A stretch of DNA of 64,000 nt from Syntrophorhabdaceae bacterium. GTDB lineage: Bacteria > Desulfobacterota > Syntrophorhabdia > Syntrophorhabdales > Syntrophorhabdaceae. Each line of letters begins with the position of its first letter. Position 1 is the stretch's first letter. The stretch covers positions 1 through 64,000 of the forward strand of contig JAOAGQ010000008.1 in assembly GCA_026415675.1 (NCBI GenBank), written 5' to 3'. The notes under the pieces were generated by a model. It was given only the letters and a program-made list of their open reading frames with translations, ran no database searches and had not been told where the DNA came from. The translations under genes and the position numbers were made by a program. Below, in pieces: positions 54,744 to 63,225 of this stretch.

Positions 54744-55987
54744 CTTATCTCTCCTGTGTACACCTTTATGAGGTCTCTATGTATGGCCGCCTGGATCATA
54801 GCCTGATGGTATTTTGTGGTGAATTCCCTGTATGTCTTATGGGTGTCGAGAAGCTCAAGGACATTGATGCCCCCCAAGGAAAAGGCCTTTTCGCTGTTTT
54901 TTAGTAGTTCTTCCATCTCATCCCTCTGTACCCTGTATGAATCGAATATCTTGATGGCGGTTCTATAGTTGTTCAATGCCTGTGTTATATCGAGTTGAAT
55001 CTGCCTTTTTACCCGTTCTATCTGGATTTTGATCTGGCTATTCTCCGCTGTCCTTTTTAGTATCTCCCCCTGGTTCTGGTAAAAAAGAGGTATATTTACC
55101 GCTATGCCTGCACCGTAACCTGTGTTCATCTGAGGCCCGTACCCGCCGTATTCTCCCCCCACCGTTATATCCGGTACCCGTTGCCTCTTTGCAAGCATTA
55201 AGGCATACTCAGAAGCCTTATGCTGCCTCTGAAGGGAAAGGAGGTCAAACCTATTGTTGTACGCTACCTCCAATAGTTCGTTCTCTCCATAAGACGGGAA
55301 ATCTTCCCTCACCTCTTTTTTTGACGGTCTATATACCGAATCTGTACTTATAAGAAGGTTGAATGCGGCAATTTCGTTCTTATATTGGGCCTCGAGCGAG
55401 GCAAGGGTATTCTCAATGTCGATCCTTGCAATTTTAAGTTTTGTGTAGTCTATAAGGGAGAGGAATCCTGCCGAATGCCTCATCTTTCCTATGGATAAAA
55501 CCCTGTCGAATCTTGCGAGTTCTTCCTTTGCCATATCCCTATTTAATTCGTTTAAAAGGACATTGTAGAAATGGGTGTAAAAACCGATTAGAAGTGTTCT
55601 CACTGTATCTTTATGTGCCAGCCTTGTCGCCTCTAGCATCTCATTTGCCGACTGGATACGAAGCCCTCTCTTTCCCCCGAGTTCGATCAATTGGTCGAGC
55701 CTGTATATGATCTGCGTATTCTCCCCCCTTGATAGACCGGGCTTAAGCCCTGTGTAGTTGACTGATAGGCTTGGGTTGGGAACAATACGGGAGGCGACAT
55801 AGTCTCCATAAGCCTTATCTATCTCGTAACGGTTGATGATAATGTCGTAATTGTTCTTATAGAATAGTTCCAGGGCGTGATTAAGGGTGATCTCTTCACC
55901 GTAGACAAAACAAGGTATGAATAAAATAGAAGAGATGATAAAAAATATTATTGTATACAATATCTTATTCCTGTCATACATATTCAA
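54740..55987 (-). CDS. TolC family outer membrane efflux protein
   Basis: A 415-residue protein with signal peptide (LYTIIFFIISSILFIPCFV) and two TolC repeats rich in helix and coiled coil (AKEELARFDRVLSIGKMRH; NSEKAFSLGGINVLELLDT). It forms the outer membrane channel. TTG 55987 has AAAGGA eight bases upstream; ATG 55981 is the alternative. Confidence 0.88.
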   Translation of the reverse strand: MNMYDRNKILYTIIFFIISSILFIPCFVYGEEITLNHALELFYKNNYDIIINRYEIDKAYGDYVASRIVPNPSLSVNYTGLKPGLSRGENTQIIYRLDQLIELGGKRGLRIQSANEMLEATRLAHKDTVRTLLIGFYTHFYNVLLNELNRDMAKEELARFDRVLSIGKMRHSAGFLSLIDYTKLKIARIDIENTLASLEAQYKNEIAAFNLLISTDSVYRPSKKEVREDFPSYGENELLEVAYNNRFDLLSLQRQHKASEYALMLAKRQRVPDITVGGEYGGYGPQMNTGYGAGIAVNIPLFYQNQGEILKRTAENSQIKIQIERVKRQIQLDITQALNNYRTAIKIFDSYRVQRDEMEELLKNSEKAFSLGGINVLELLDTHKTYREFTTKYHQAMIQAAIHRDLIKVYTGEIR

Positions 55988-56023
55988 AATAGTAATCCTT
56001 TCGTTATTTATTAAGAGAAAAAA

Positions 56024-56323
56024 TCAGATAGAGGACAAAAAAGGGGGACCTCGGCATACATATCTGAATGTAGCGAGGATGCCGCTATTCGTTGATTTTT
56101 CAAAATTGGAGATAAAACCTGAGGAAAGATAAAATTCTGTATCGTTCGCAAAGATACTACGAACGGCCAGTTCTATATTGCTTTCAATACAGGTGGGGCA
56201 CCTTGAACGTAGACTCCCTTTGTTGCCTCCCTGATTATATTCTACAGTGAGTATAGAAAAGGAGAAGACAACAAAGACTATCAGAGAGACTATTTTTACA
56301 AACCTTAACACAGGATAGCTCAT
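56024..56323 (-). CDS. Small exported CPTC-motif protein, first gene of the efflux operon
   Basis: A 99-residue protein from ATG 56323, chosen because AAGGAAGAGG lies directly upstream; a longer frame starts at 56374. Residues 8-27 (FVKIVSLIVFVVFSFSILTV) are a signal or anchor. A CPTC motif follows at 42-45 and another Cys near 88. No family recognised. It ends 36 bases before tolC, so a periplasmic metal-binding or redox role in efflux is plausible but unproven. Confidence 0.5.
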   Translation of the reverse strand: MSYPVLRFVKIVSLIVFVVFSFSILTVEYNQGGNKGSLRSRCPTCIESNIELAVRSIFANDTEFYLSSGFISNFEKSTNSGILATFRYVCRGPPFLSSI

Positions 56324-56629
56324 CCTCTTCCTTTTATCATAACGGTGAGTAATATACAACAAAAAGAAAGGCACGTAAATATAACAATAAATTCAAAAGG
56401 ATTTAAGCTAAGTTTTACTTATCCCGGACGCAAAGGTAGGCGAGTCCCCATCTCATCCGGAGTATTTTTGTCTTCAGATATGAGAGGATAATCTATCCTA
56501 ATAAGAACGTTCTATATAATGAACATATATTAAATGCAAGCTATTTTAACGAAATACGATATTAAATCCAAGAATCTCATTACTACACGTTAATATTGAC
56601 AAAAAAAATAACATCGAATAAAAAATATC
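56324..56629. other. Intergenic region with inverted repeats and possible structured RNA
   Basis: No gene seen. Near 56422-56462 GGAC(56426-56429) can pair with GTCC(56444-56447) around GCAAAGG, which recalls the GGACGCAAAG half of GEMM (cyclic dinucleotide) riboswitches, but the rest of that aptamer is not evident. AGGATA-ATC-TATCCT forms a hairpin at 56485-56499. AGAACGTTCT (56504-56513) is a 10-base palindrome directly before TATAAT at 56515-56520. Confidence 0.3.
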
Positions 56630-56659
56630 TTGACAAAAGCAGTTAACATAAACTATAAT
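56630..56659 (+). promoter_or_regulatory. Promoter of the polyferredoxin-MetV operon
   Basis: TTGACA at 56630-56635, 18 bases, TATAAT at 56654-56659, both perfect. A second TTGACA lies at 56596-56601. The predicted leader is about 55 bases. Confidence 0.75.
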
Positions 56660-56720
56660 AGTATAAAATGGTCACTATACAGAACATCGTAGGGTGAGAA
56701 AAAAGGGTAAGGAGAGAAAG

Positions 56721-57230
56721 ATGGATGTAGCAGCAAAGAACAAAATGTTGATGATCGATCCTTTGAGGTGTAATGGCTGTAAGGAGTGTGAGAACGCTTG
56801 TGCCATAGCCCATGCAGGAAACAGGAAGATAGCGAGGAAACGGATCGAAGTGTTGAGCCTGTCAAAGGAAGAACATGTTTATGTTCCAAGCACCTGCAGA
56901 CAGTGTACCGAACCTCCCTGCATGACTGTATGTCCAAGGAAGGCGATAAGCCGGGATTCTACGCTCGATAGGGTGGTTATCGATACTAGGCTATGTGTTG
57001 GCTGTATGATGTGTGTTTCTGCATGTCCGACAGGTTCAATGGCTTTTGCCCAGGATCTGGGCCTTCCTTACAAATGTGACCTCTGTGATGGAGACCCAAA
57101 GTGTGCAAAGGTATGCGAACCAAAGGCAATCACATTTATAGACCATGTGAGGGCCCATTATCCAAAGATCAGAGAATCTGCAAGAAATATGCTTGGTTAT
57201 CCCTCAAGACCGAGACATGGCAATATGTAA
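56721..57230 (+). CDS. Polyferredoxin electron-transfer subunit (HycB/CooF-like)
   Basis: About 169 residues with sixteen Cys in four [4Fe-4S] sets: CNGCKECENAC, CRQCTEPPCMTVCP, CVGCMMCVSACP and CDLCDGDPKCAKVC. This matches HycB/CooF/DmsB-type subunits that wire dehydrogenases. AAGGAGAG precedes ATG 56721; an in-frame GTG at 56694 is less likely. The first gene of a three-gene operon ending in a MetV-like protein. Confidence 0.85.
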   Translation: MDVAAKNKMLMIDPLRCNGCKECENACAIAHAGNRKIARKRIEVLSLSKEEHVYVPSTCRQCTEPPCMTVCPRKAISRDSTLDRVVIDTRLCVGCMMCVSACPTGSMAFAQDLGLPYKCDLCDGDPKCAKVCEPKAITFIDHVRAHYPKIRESARNMLGYPSRPRHGNM

Positions 57231-57258
57231 AATTAGAGAAAGGGGGAAGGGGTTTAAG

Positions 57259-57678
57259 ATGAGTCTTTTTAAAGTGAACGAAAAATGTAACGGATGTTTA
57301 TCCTGTGTACAGAATTGTCCTGCCAGCGCCCTGAGATACCAAGACAGAGGCAACCAGAGAAAGATACTCCATAATATGGGCCTGTGTGCGAGATGTGGAA
57401 ATTGCTGGAGGATATGTCCGCAAAAGGCTATTGAATTTGGTGAGCTTTTAAAGGGGCAATGGGAAGAGGTGGTAAATATGGAACTGGTACGTTGTATCGT
57501 ATGTGGTTCCCCTCTTTATACGGCAAAGCTGAAGAATACCATTTCAGAGAAGGTTGAGTATAAGATGGAATCCCTCTGTCCTGAGCACAGAAAGACAAAT
57601 CTATTTAATATATGGCATCGTCTTTCTCCAAAAAGGGAATCAAAAAGGGTAGAGAGCTATGATTACAGGGAAGCTTAA
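57259..57678 (+). CDS. Two-cluster ferredoxin with C-terminal Cys pair
   Basis: About 139 residues from ATG 57259 (AAGGGG upstream). Two [4Fe-4S] motifs, CNGCLSCVQNCP and CARCGNCWRICP, then a CIVCG..CPEHR segment resembling a zinc ribbon. It overlaps the MetV-like gene by 20 bases. Likely passes electrons between the polyferredoxin and the MetV-like protein. Confidence 0.82.
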   Translation: MSLFKVNEKCNGCLSCVQNCPASALRYQDRGNQRKILHNMGLCARCGNCWRICPQKAIEFGELLKGQWEEVVNMELVRCIVCGSPLYTAKLKNTISEKVEYKMESLCPEHRKTNLFNIWHRLSPKRESKRVESYDYREA

Positions 57679-58342
57679 GCCTTTTGAAGAGATATACGCT
57701 TCTATAGAGAAATTTAAAAACATACTCGTTGTTGGATGCGGCACCTGTGTTTCTGTCTGTCTGTCCGGGGGTGATAGAGAGGCCCAGATCCTGGGAAAGG
57801 AGATCATGTCCCGAAAAGATGAGAAATGCCCCGAGCGTATCGTAAACATCAAAACCATCCAGAGACAGTGTGAAAAAGATTTTATAACGGATTTTTTTGA
57901 GGTCCCTGAAGGAACCGATGCAATTCTCTCCCTTGCCTGCGGTGCAGGGGTGCAGACCGTGGCAGAGGTATTTAAAGACTTACCTGTACTGCCTGCCCTT
58001 AACACGACCTTTCTTGGTGCCCTTGACGAATATGGTCTCTGGAGAGAAAAATGTCATGGTTGTGGGAGTTGTCTTCTCGCCCATACGGGGGGTATCTGTC
58101 CCATAGCGAGGTGTGCCAAGAGTATAATGAACGGCCCGTGCGGGGGCTCTACAAACGGTAAATGTGAGATAGGTAACGGCATTGACTGTGCGTGGCAGCT
58201 TATAATCGACCGTCTAAAGGCGCTGGGGAGACTCGATGAGTACGGCAAAATTTTCCCCTTCAAGGATTGGTCTACAGATAGAGGTTCAGGTCCCAGGTCC
58301 ATGCAGAGGACGGCAAACGACCCCTTTCAGGAAGCAAACTAA
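57659..58342 (+). CDS. MetV-like protein (methylene-THF reductase C-terminal domain)
   Basis: A 227-residue protein with GCGTCVSVCLSGGDREA near 26, CHGCGSCLL near 132, CPIARCAKSIMNGPCGGS near 147 and CEIGNGIDCAWQLI. These are features of MetV, the zinc/iron-sulfur partner of MetF in anaerobes of the Wood-Ljungdahl type. MetF itself is not next to it; the next gene is the convergent katG. Together with two ferredoxins it may form a ferredoxin-linked methylene-THF reductase module whose catalytic subunit lies elsewhere. Confidence 0.8.
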   Translation: MITGKLKPFEEIYASIEKFKNILVVGCGTCVSVCLSGGDREAQILGKEIMSRKDEKCPERIVNIKTIQRQCEKDFITDFFEVPEGTDAILSLACGAGVQTVAEVFKDLPVLPALNTTFLGALDEYGLWREKCHGCGSCLLAHTGGICPIARCAKSIMNGPCGGSTNGKCEIGNGIDCAWQLIIDRLKALGRLDEYGKIFPFKDWSTDRGSGPRSMQRTANDPFQEAN

Positions 58343-58418
58343 TCCCTATCCTTAATTTTTATGTTTTCTCCGTATTAAGAACCGTTTATAGCGATTATAC
58401 CTTACATGCCATCTACCC

Positions 58419-60572
58419 TTATAAATCGAAACGGTCCAGGTTCATCACTTTAACCCAGGCATTTATAAAATCATGTACAAACTTCTCTTTGCCGTCTATT
58501 GCCCCGTAAACCTCACAGACAGACCTAAGTTCATTGTGGTGCCCGAAGATAAGATCCACCCTTGTGGCGTTCCATTTTAAACCCCCGGTCTTTCTATCCA
58601 ATCCTTTATACAAATAATTGTTATTATCCGCCGGTTGCCACTCGACCCCCATATCGAGGAGATTGACAAAGAAATCGTTGGAGAGTGTCCCGGACTTATC
58701 TGTAAAAACACCGTAGTTCGTGTATCCGTAGTTTGCGCCCAAAACCCTAAGCCCCCCTATTAACACCGTCATCTCCGGAACCGTAAGACAGAGTAACTGG
58801 GCCTTATCCACAAGGAGGTACTCGGCAACGGCTTTATCAGGTGCGTTCATATAGTTTCTAAAACCATCGGCCATAGGCTCCATAGCGGAGTAGAAATATA
58901 CGTCTATCTGCTCCTGGGATGCATCGACCCTTCCAGGGGTAAAAGGTACGGAAACATCAAAACCTCCCCTTTTTGCCGCCTCCTCAATGGCCGCACACCC
59001 TCCGAGGACGATCAGGTCTGCGATGGATACTCTTTTGCCGTCTTTCGCCCCCCTGTTAAAGTCCTCCTGTATCTTTTCATACACAGAGAGTACCTTCTTT
59101 AGGTCATCGGGGTGGTTTACCAACCAGTCCTTCTGTGGTAAAAGGCGTATACGGGCCCCGTTTGCCCCACCTCGTCTATCGGAGTCACGGTATGTTGAGG
59201 CAGATGACCATGCTGTGTATACGAGTTGTTGTATACTTAAAGATGAGGCGAGTATCTTCTTTTTAAGCTCTTTAATATCCTCCTCGTCGATTAAACCGTA
59301 ATCCCTTTTAGGTAGTGGATCCTGCCAGATGAATACCTCGTCAGGTACCTCAGGTCCGAAGTAGCATTCCCTTGGACCCAGATCCCTGTGTACCAGTTTG
59401 AACCATGCCTTTGCAAAGGCTTTTTCAAACTCTTTAGGGTTTTGTAGAAAACGCCTTGCGATCTTCTCGTACTCAGGGTCAAACCTTAAGGCAAGATCCG
59501 CGGTAAGCATCATCGGTGGGTGCTTTTTATTAGGATCATGGGCATCGGGGATGATATGGGGTGCGTTCTTTGCGACCCATTGGTTTTTTCCTGCAGGGCT
59601 TTTTGTCAATTCCCATTCAAAGTTAAAAATGAAATGGAGGTAACTGATCCCGAATTTCGTCGGGGTAGAAGACCAGGCAAGTTCAAAGCCCGAGGTGTAT
59701 GTATCGGGGCCCTTTCCAGTATTGTATGTGTTTTTCCAGCCAAGCCCCTGTTGTTCTACCGGCGAGCTATCGGGGTCTGGACCCACATAGGTATCCGCAC
59801 AGGCACCATGACATTTACCGAAGGCGTGGCCCCCTGCAATTAAGGCAACGGTTTCTTCATCATTCATCCCCATACGGCCAAAGGCAACCCTTATCTGTTT
59901 CGCCAATAATGCAGGATCAGGGTTTCCTTCAGGGCCTTCAGGATTAACATAAATAAGACCCATTTCCGTTGCCGCAAAAGGTTTTTCTAATTCCCCTTCT
60001 TTAAAACGTCCTTTCCCGGATAACATCTCCTGCTCGGGTCCCCAATCGGCCCCCTCATCGGGCTCCCATATGTCCTCTCTCCCTCCACCAAATCCAATGG
60101 TATTGACCCCCATCGATTCCAGGGCAACATTCCCTGCCAGGATAATTAAATCTGCCCAGGAGAGTTTACGGCCGTATTTCTGTTTTATCGGCCATAATAG
60201 ACGAATCGCTTTATCGAGACTCATATTATCGGGCCAGTCGATCCTTGGGGGAAGGCGTATGTCACCACTTCTTGAACCGCCACGCCCGTCGTATATCCTG
60301 TAACTCCCCGCACTGTGCCAGGCAAGACGGATAAACAGAGGGCCATAATGACCGAAATCTGCAGGCCACCATTCCTGAGATTTCACCATAAGCTCAGCGA
60401 GATCTCTTTTTACTTCAGAAAGGTTTAAACTTTCGAATTCCTTTTTATAATTGTAGTCTTTACCATAGGGGTTATTAAAAGGAGCGTTCTGCCTTAAAAT
60501 CTTCAGGTTTAATCTGTTGGGCCACCAATCGGTAATCCATCTTTTATTCTTGTTCCCGATATTCTCTTCCAT
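58419..60572 (-). CDS. katG: Catalase-peroxidase KatG
   Basis: About 717 residues, bifunctional heme enzyme. Distal site R82-LA-W85-H86 (RLAWHSAGS), Tyr in [10 protein letters not shown] and Met in FGRMGM for the Trp-Tyr-Met adduct, and the proximal His in [10 protein letters not shown] are all present, as is the inactive C-terminal repeat. ATG 60572 follows AAAAAGGAGGG; a longer frame from 60668 covers the leader and is rejected. Promoter and operator at 60679-60720. Its presence in a probable anaerobe suggests exposure to oxygen. Confidence 0.96.
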   Translation of the reverse strand: MEENIGNKNKRWITDWWPNRLNLKILRQNAPFNNPYGKDYNYKKEFESLNLSEVKRDLAELMVKSQEWWPADFGHYGPLFIRLAWHSAGSYRIYDGRGGSRSGDIRLPPRIDWPDNMSLDKAIRLLWPIKQKYGRKLSWADLIILAGNVALESMGVNTIGFGGGREDIWEPDEGADWGPEQEMLSGKGRFKEGELEKPFAATEMGLIYVNPEGPEGNPDPALLAKQIRVAFGRMGMNDEETVALIAGGHAFGKCHGACADTYVGPDPDSSPVEQQGLGWKNTYNTGKGPDTYTSGFELAWSSTPTKFGISYLHFIFNFEWELTKSPAGKNQWVAKNAPHIIPDAHDPNKKHPPMMLTADLALRFDPEYEKIARRFLQNPKEFEKAFAKAWFKLVHRDLGPRECYFGPEVPDEVFIWQDPLPKRDYGLIDEEDIKELKKKILASSLSIQQLVYTAWSSASTYRDSDRRGGANGARIRLLPQKDWLVNHPDDLKKVLSVYEKIQEDFNRGAKDGKRVSIADLIVLGGCAAIEEAAKRGGFDVSVPFTPGRVDASQEQIDVYFYSAMEPMADGFRNYMNAPDKAVAEYLLVDKAQLLCLTVPEMTVLIGGLRVLGANYGYTNYGVFTDKSGTLSNDFFVNLLDMGVEWQPADNNNYLYKGLDRKTGGLKWNATRVDLIFGHHNELRSVCEVYGAIDGKEKFVHDFINAWVKVMNLDRFDL

Positions 60573-60678
60573 TTTACACCCTCCTTTTTGTTTAATAAGT
60601 TTTAAAAAAGATACAATATTATTACAAGCATTTTTAAAATGCCTATTAAAAAAGAGCATTTTTAACAAACTAAAATCA

Positions 60679-60706
60679 TTATTAAATAGGAATCTATCAT
60701 TAATAA
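60679..60706. promoter_or_regulatory. AT-rich inverted repeat over the katG start
   Basis: TTATTAAATAG and CTATCATTAATAA form an imperfect palindrome that overlaps the katG -10 element and start site. It resembles PerR/Fur-type AT-rich boxes but is not an exact match. Confidence 0.4.
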
Positions 60707-60720
60707 GGTAAAAGTGTCAA
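60691..60720 (-). promoter_or_regulatory. katG promoter
   Basis: On the minus strand TTGACA (60715-60720), 18 bases, TAGATT (60691-60696). A leader of about 110 bases contains a small hairpin GCATTTT..AAAATGC near 60628-60642. Confidence 0.6.
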
Positions 60721-60811
60721 GCAAAAACAAAGAAAGGTCAACGTATGGGTCTAACCTAATGTTTAAAAGGAAAAACCTCTCGCTTAAAAAACCCACCCAA
60801 TTTTTTTGAAT

Positions 60812-60841
60812 TTGACATTATTCGCAAAGATAGCTTATAAT
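60812..60841 (+). promoter_or_regulatory. Consensus promoter of the lipoprotein gene (leaderless)
   Basis: TTGACA at 60812-60817, 18 bases, TATAAT at 60836-60841. The ATG at 60849 is seven bases after the -10, so transcription should begin at or one base before the start codon. No Shine-Dalgarno is present. Confidence 0.75.
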
Positions 60842-60848
60842 CAGTTAA

Positions 60849-62096
60849 ATGAAAAAACAGTTGATACTCATTATAATATCATCCCTTATGATTGCCTCGT
60901 GCAGCATATGGCCTTTTTCTTCAAAAAAGGAGACCCCTTCCGACAGGAAGGTTGCAACAAAAAAGGATGTAAAAACCGAGGGCATGGAAAAGGTGGAGGA
61001 TACCGCCCCTAAGCCCGGGGACATAAAGGTCATAGACGGCGTAGAGTATATATATACGAGTAACAGAAGATACCTCCTCACCCCTTATGAGCCCGAGTAT
61101 ATCTGGGTGAGAAAAGACCAGTATAACCCGAGATTGGGAGAAAATTTACTTACAGGTGGTGCCGCAAGGAGGGAGAGGGAGGAGGTAGAGCGGAGGATAA
61201 GCCGTCTTGAGGAGGACCTTAAAAAGAAGGGTCTTTCACAGCAGATGGTATATCCTTACCAGATCGCAAGTCTGCCGCAGGGTGCAGGTATGGTGCCCGT
61301 TCAGTCTATCCCTACCTTTACATTTAATTATCCCTCTCCGAAGATGAAAAGAAAAGTGATCGTTCTCCCCCTTGAGGATTTGACGAACTACAAAAATGAG
61401 GGATTGGGAGAACTCGCCACAAAGAGGCTTATATCGAGGCTTGAAGGAACCGGGGCGATCATCTGCATAGACCCAAACACCATATCGGATAAAAGCATCT
61501 CAACGGAGAGGAACGCTTTAAAGAGTATCAGTGAACTCTATGGGATCCAGGCGGTTCTAAAGGGAAGTATATCCGATGTGTTTACGAGCTCATCGAAGAT
61601 CGAGGGTAAGGATGAAAAGGAGACATCCTTTGCCATGTCGAAGATTTCAATCGACATATTCAGCACGGACACAGGTACAATCCTTAAACAGTTATCCGGG
61701 AGAAACCCTATCTCTCTAACAAGAGAAAAGGGGGAAATGAGCACTGAGAAGGCAAAGATCAGGGCTATAGACCTTGCGATAGAGATGATAGCGGATGATC
61801 TTCTGAAAGCGGTACTGACAATAGATTGGCATGCCCGGGTAGCGTCGATAGAAGAGGGAAAGGTTTACATAAATGCAGGCAGACTCTCGGGATTGGATAA
61901 GGGAAACCTCCTCGATGTCTATGAGCCAGGGGAGGAGATAATAGATACAAAGACAAAAATGCCCCTCGGCAGAACAAAGGGGAAGTATAAAGGGGAACTC
62001 GAAATCGCAGAATTATTCGGTATAGACGCATCCCTGGCAAAGATAAGGAAAGGGAGCGATTTCTCACCAACGGACCTTGTGTATTTCAAGAAGTAG
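60849..62096 (+). CDS. Lipoprotein with CsgG/LpoB-like and FlgT-C-like domains
   Basis: A 415-residue lipoprotein with lipobox IAS-C18. After a charged, coiled region (100-130) comes a CsgG-like domain (VIVLPLEDLTNYKNEGLGELATKRL is its first part, near 170-195). The C-terminal 90 residues (VYINAGRLSGLDKGNLLDVYEPG) resemble the FlgT C-terminal domain. Likely an envelope protein in the outer membrane or periplasm; exact role unknown. It starts right behind a consensus promoter. Confidence 0.75.
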   Translation: MKKQLILIIISSLMIASCSIWPFSSKKETPSDRKVATKKDVKTEGMEKVEDTAPKPGDIKVIDGVEYIYTSNRRYLLTPYEPEYIWVRKDQYNPRLGENLLTGGAARREREEVERRISRLEEDLKKKGLSQQMVYPYQIASLPQGAGMVPVQSIPTFTFNYPSPKMKRKVIVLPLEDLTNYKNEGLGELATKRLISRLEGTGAIICIDPNTISDKSISTERNALKSISELYGIQAVLKGSISDVFTSSSKIEGKDEKETSFAMSKISIDIFSTDTGTILKQLSGRNPISLTREKGEMSTEKAKIRAIDLAIEMIADDLLKAVLTIDWHARVASIEEGKVYINAGRLSGLDKGNLLDVYEPGEEIIDTKTKMPLGRTKGKYKGELEIAELFGIDASLAKIRKGSDFSPTDLVYFKK

Positions 62097-62116
62097 CGAT
62101 TTACCAGATCATAGAA

Positions 62117-62683
62117 CTATTTCACAAGGCTTAGAACAGATCTGAATTCGTCTGTTCCTGCCACTTTCAAGATCTCATAGATAAACGTCTCGGTGGAAGA
62201 GATGGTCACATTGGATCTTGCCATCCTGTCGATGGCAATTCTCCTATTCTCTTCAACCCTTGAAGAGACGGCATCGGCAATTACATGGACATTATAACCG
62301 CAGGAGCAAGAGGCGTAGATCGCTGTCTGTAAAACGCATATATGGGCCTCGACACCTGATACAATGAGGGTTTTTCTCTTTAATGCTTCGATGGAGGAGG
62401 TGAAGGCTTCATTAAAAAAACAGTTAAAATGGAGTTTTTTTATCGGATCTATCCCGGGGATTTCATTTTTTATCTCCGGTATTGTTGAACCGAGCTTCTC
62501 CTGCTCTGTAAGAACCATGGGGATACCCGTTATTTTTGCAAATTTTACGAGACGGAGCATATTTTGGACTATGCCCTCTCTATTCGAGATAACGGGCAAT
62601 AGTTTCTCCTGTGCATCAATGATTACGAGAACCGCATCTTCCCTTCCAATTAGACCGTTAATATATTTTTCTTTATCTGACAT
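62117..62683 (-). CDS. Isochorismatase family hydrolase
   Basis: A 188-residue cysteine hydrolase. Catalytic Asp in VIIDAQEKL near 24, Lys in the PIKKLHFN segment near 82 and Cys in GVEAHICVLQTA near 116. Members act as nicotinamidases or other amidohydrolases; the substrate is unknown. Last gene of the MBL, hpt, flavodoxin operon. Confidence 0.87.
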   Translation of the reverse strand: MSDKEKYINGLIGREDAVLVIIDAQEKLLPVISNREGIVQNMLRLVKFAKITGIPMVLTEQEKLGSTIPEIKNEIPGIDPIKKLHFNCFFNEAFTSSIEALKRKTLIVSGVEAHICVLQTAIYASCSCGYNVHVIADAVSSRVEENRRIAIDRMARSNVTISSTETFIYEILKVAGTDEFRSVLSLVK

Positions 62684-62724
62684 ATGGCTACCACCTGTGA
62701 GTATTATTTTAAAGCATCCCTCTT

Positions 62725-63207
62725 TTAGCCTTTCATCTTTTTTACAAGGGAGGCAACCCTTTTTCCAAGCTTTCTTGCGTTCTGTAAGGTCTTTTCATCG
62801 GGCATGCCTGTTGAGGCAACACCATAGTGGCCTGTGGCGTCTAAAGGGTCTCCCACAACAATCATACCGTATATCAGCATGGCCTGGAGAATAGAAAAGA
62901 TCGTCGTCTCTTTCCCCCCTGTTAAATCTCCAGAAGTTGTAAAGGCCGCACCTATTTTGTCTTCCATCTGCCTCCTGATCCCCACAAAATTATCGAAAAC
63001 TGCCTTCATCTCCGCCGCCATAGAGCCGAAATAGACCGGAGAACCTGCAATCAAACCATCGGAAGCGATAAAATCATCCTTCGTTACATCCTGTACAGGC
63101 TTTATGATACAGTTCACCCCTTCTATCTCCAGAACGCCTTTTCCTATCTCCTCGGCAAGCCTTTTGGTTTTACCTGACCTTGAGTGATACATGATAAGTA
63201 CCTGCAT
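62725..63207 (-). CDS. Flavodoxin family protein (WrbA-like)
   Basis: A 160-residue flavodoxin-fold protein. FMN phosphate loop SRSGKTKRLAEE at 9-20, GSPVYFGSMAAEMKAVFDN near 56 and TSGDLTGGKET near 91. WrbA-type proteins are NAD(P)H:quinone reductases. AAGGAGG precedes the ATG. Confidence 0.87.
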   Translation of the reverse strand: MQVLIMYHSRSGKTKRLAEEIGKGVLEIEGVNCIIKPVQDVTKDDFIASDGLIAGSPVYFGSMAAEMKAVFDNFVGIRRQMEDKIGAAFTTSGDLTGGKETTIFSILQAMLIYGMIVVGDPLDATGHYGVASTGMPDEKTLQNARKLGKRVASLVKKMKG

Positions 63208-63225
63208 TTTTCTCCTCCTTTTAAG

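Noticed and set aside
60573-60668. Longer N terminus for KatG
   Set aside because: The region is AT-rich leader with a strong ribosome site just before ATG 60572; known KatG proteins start near this point.
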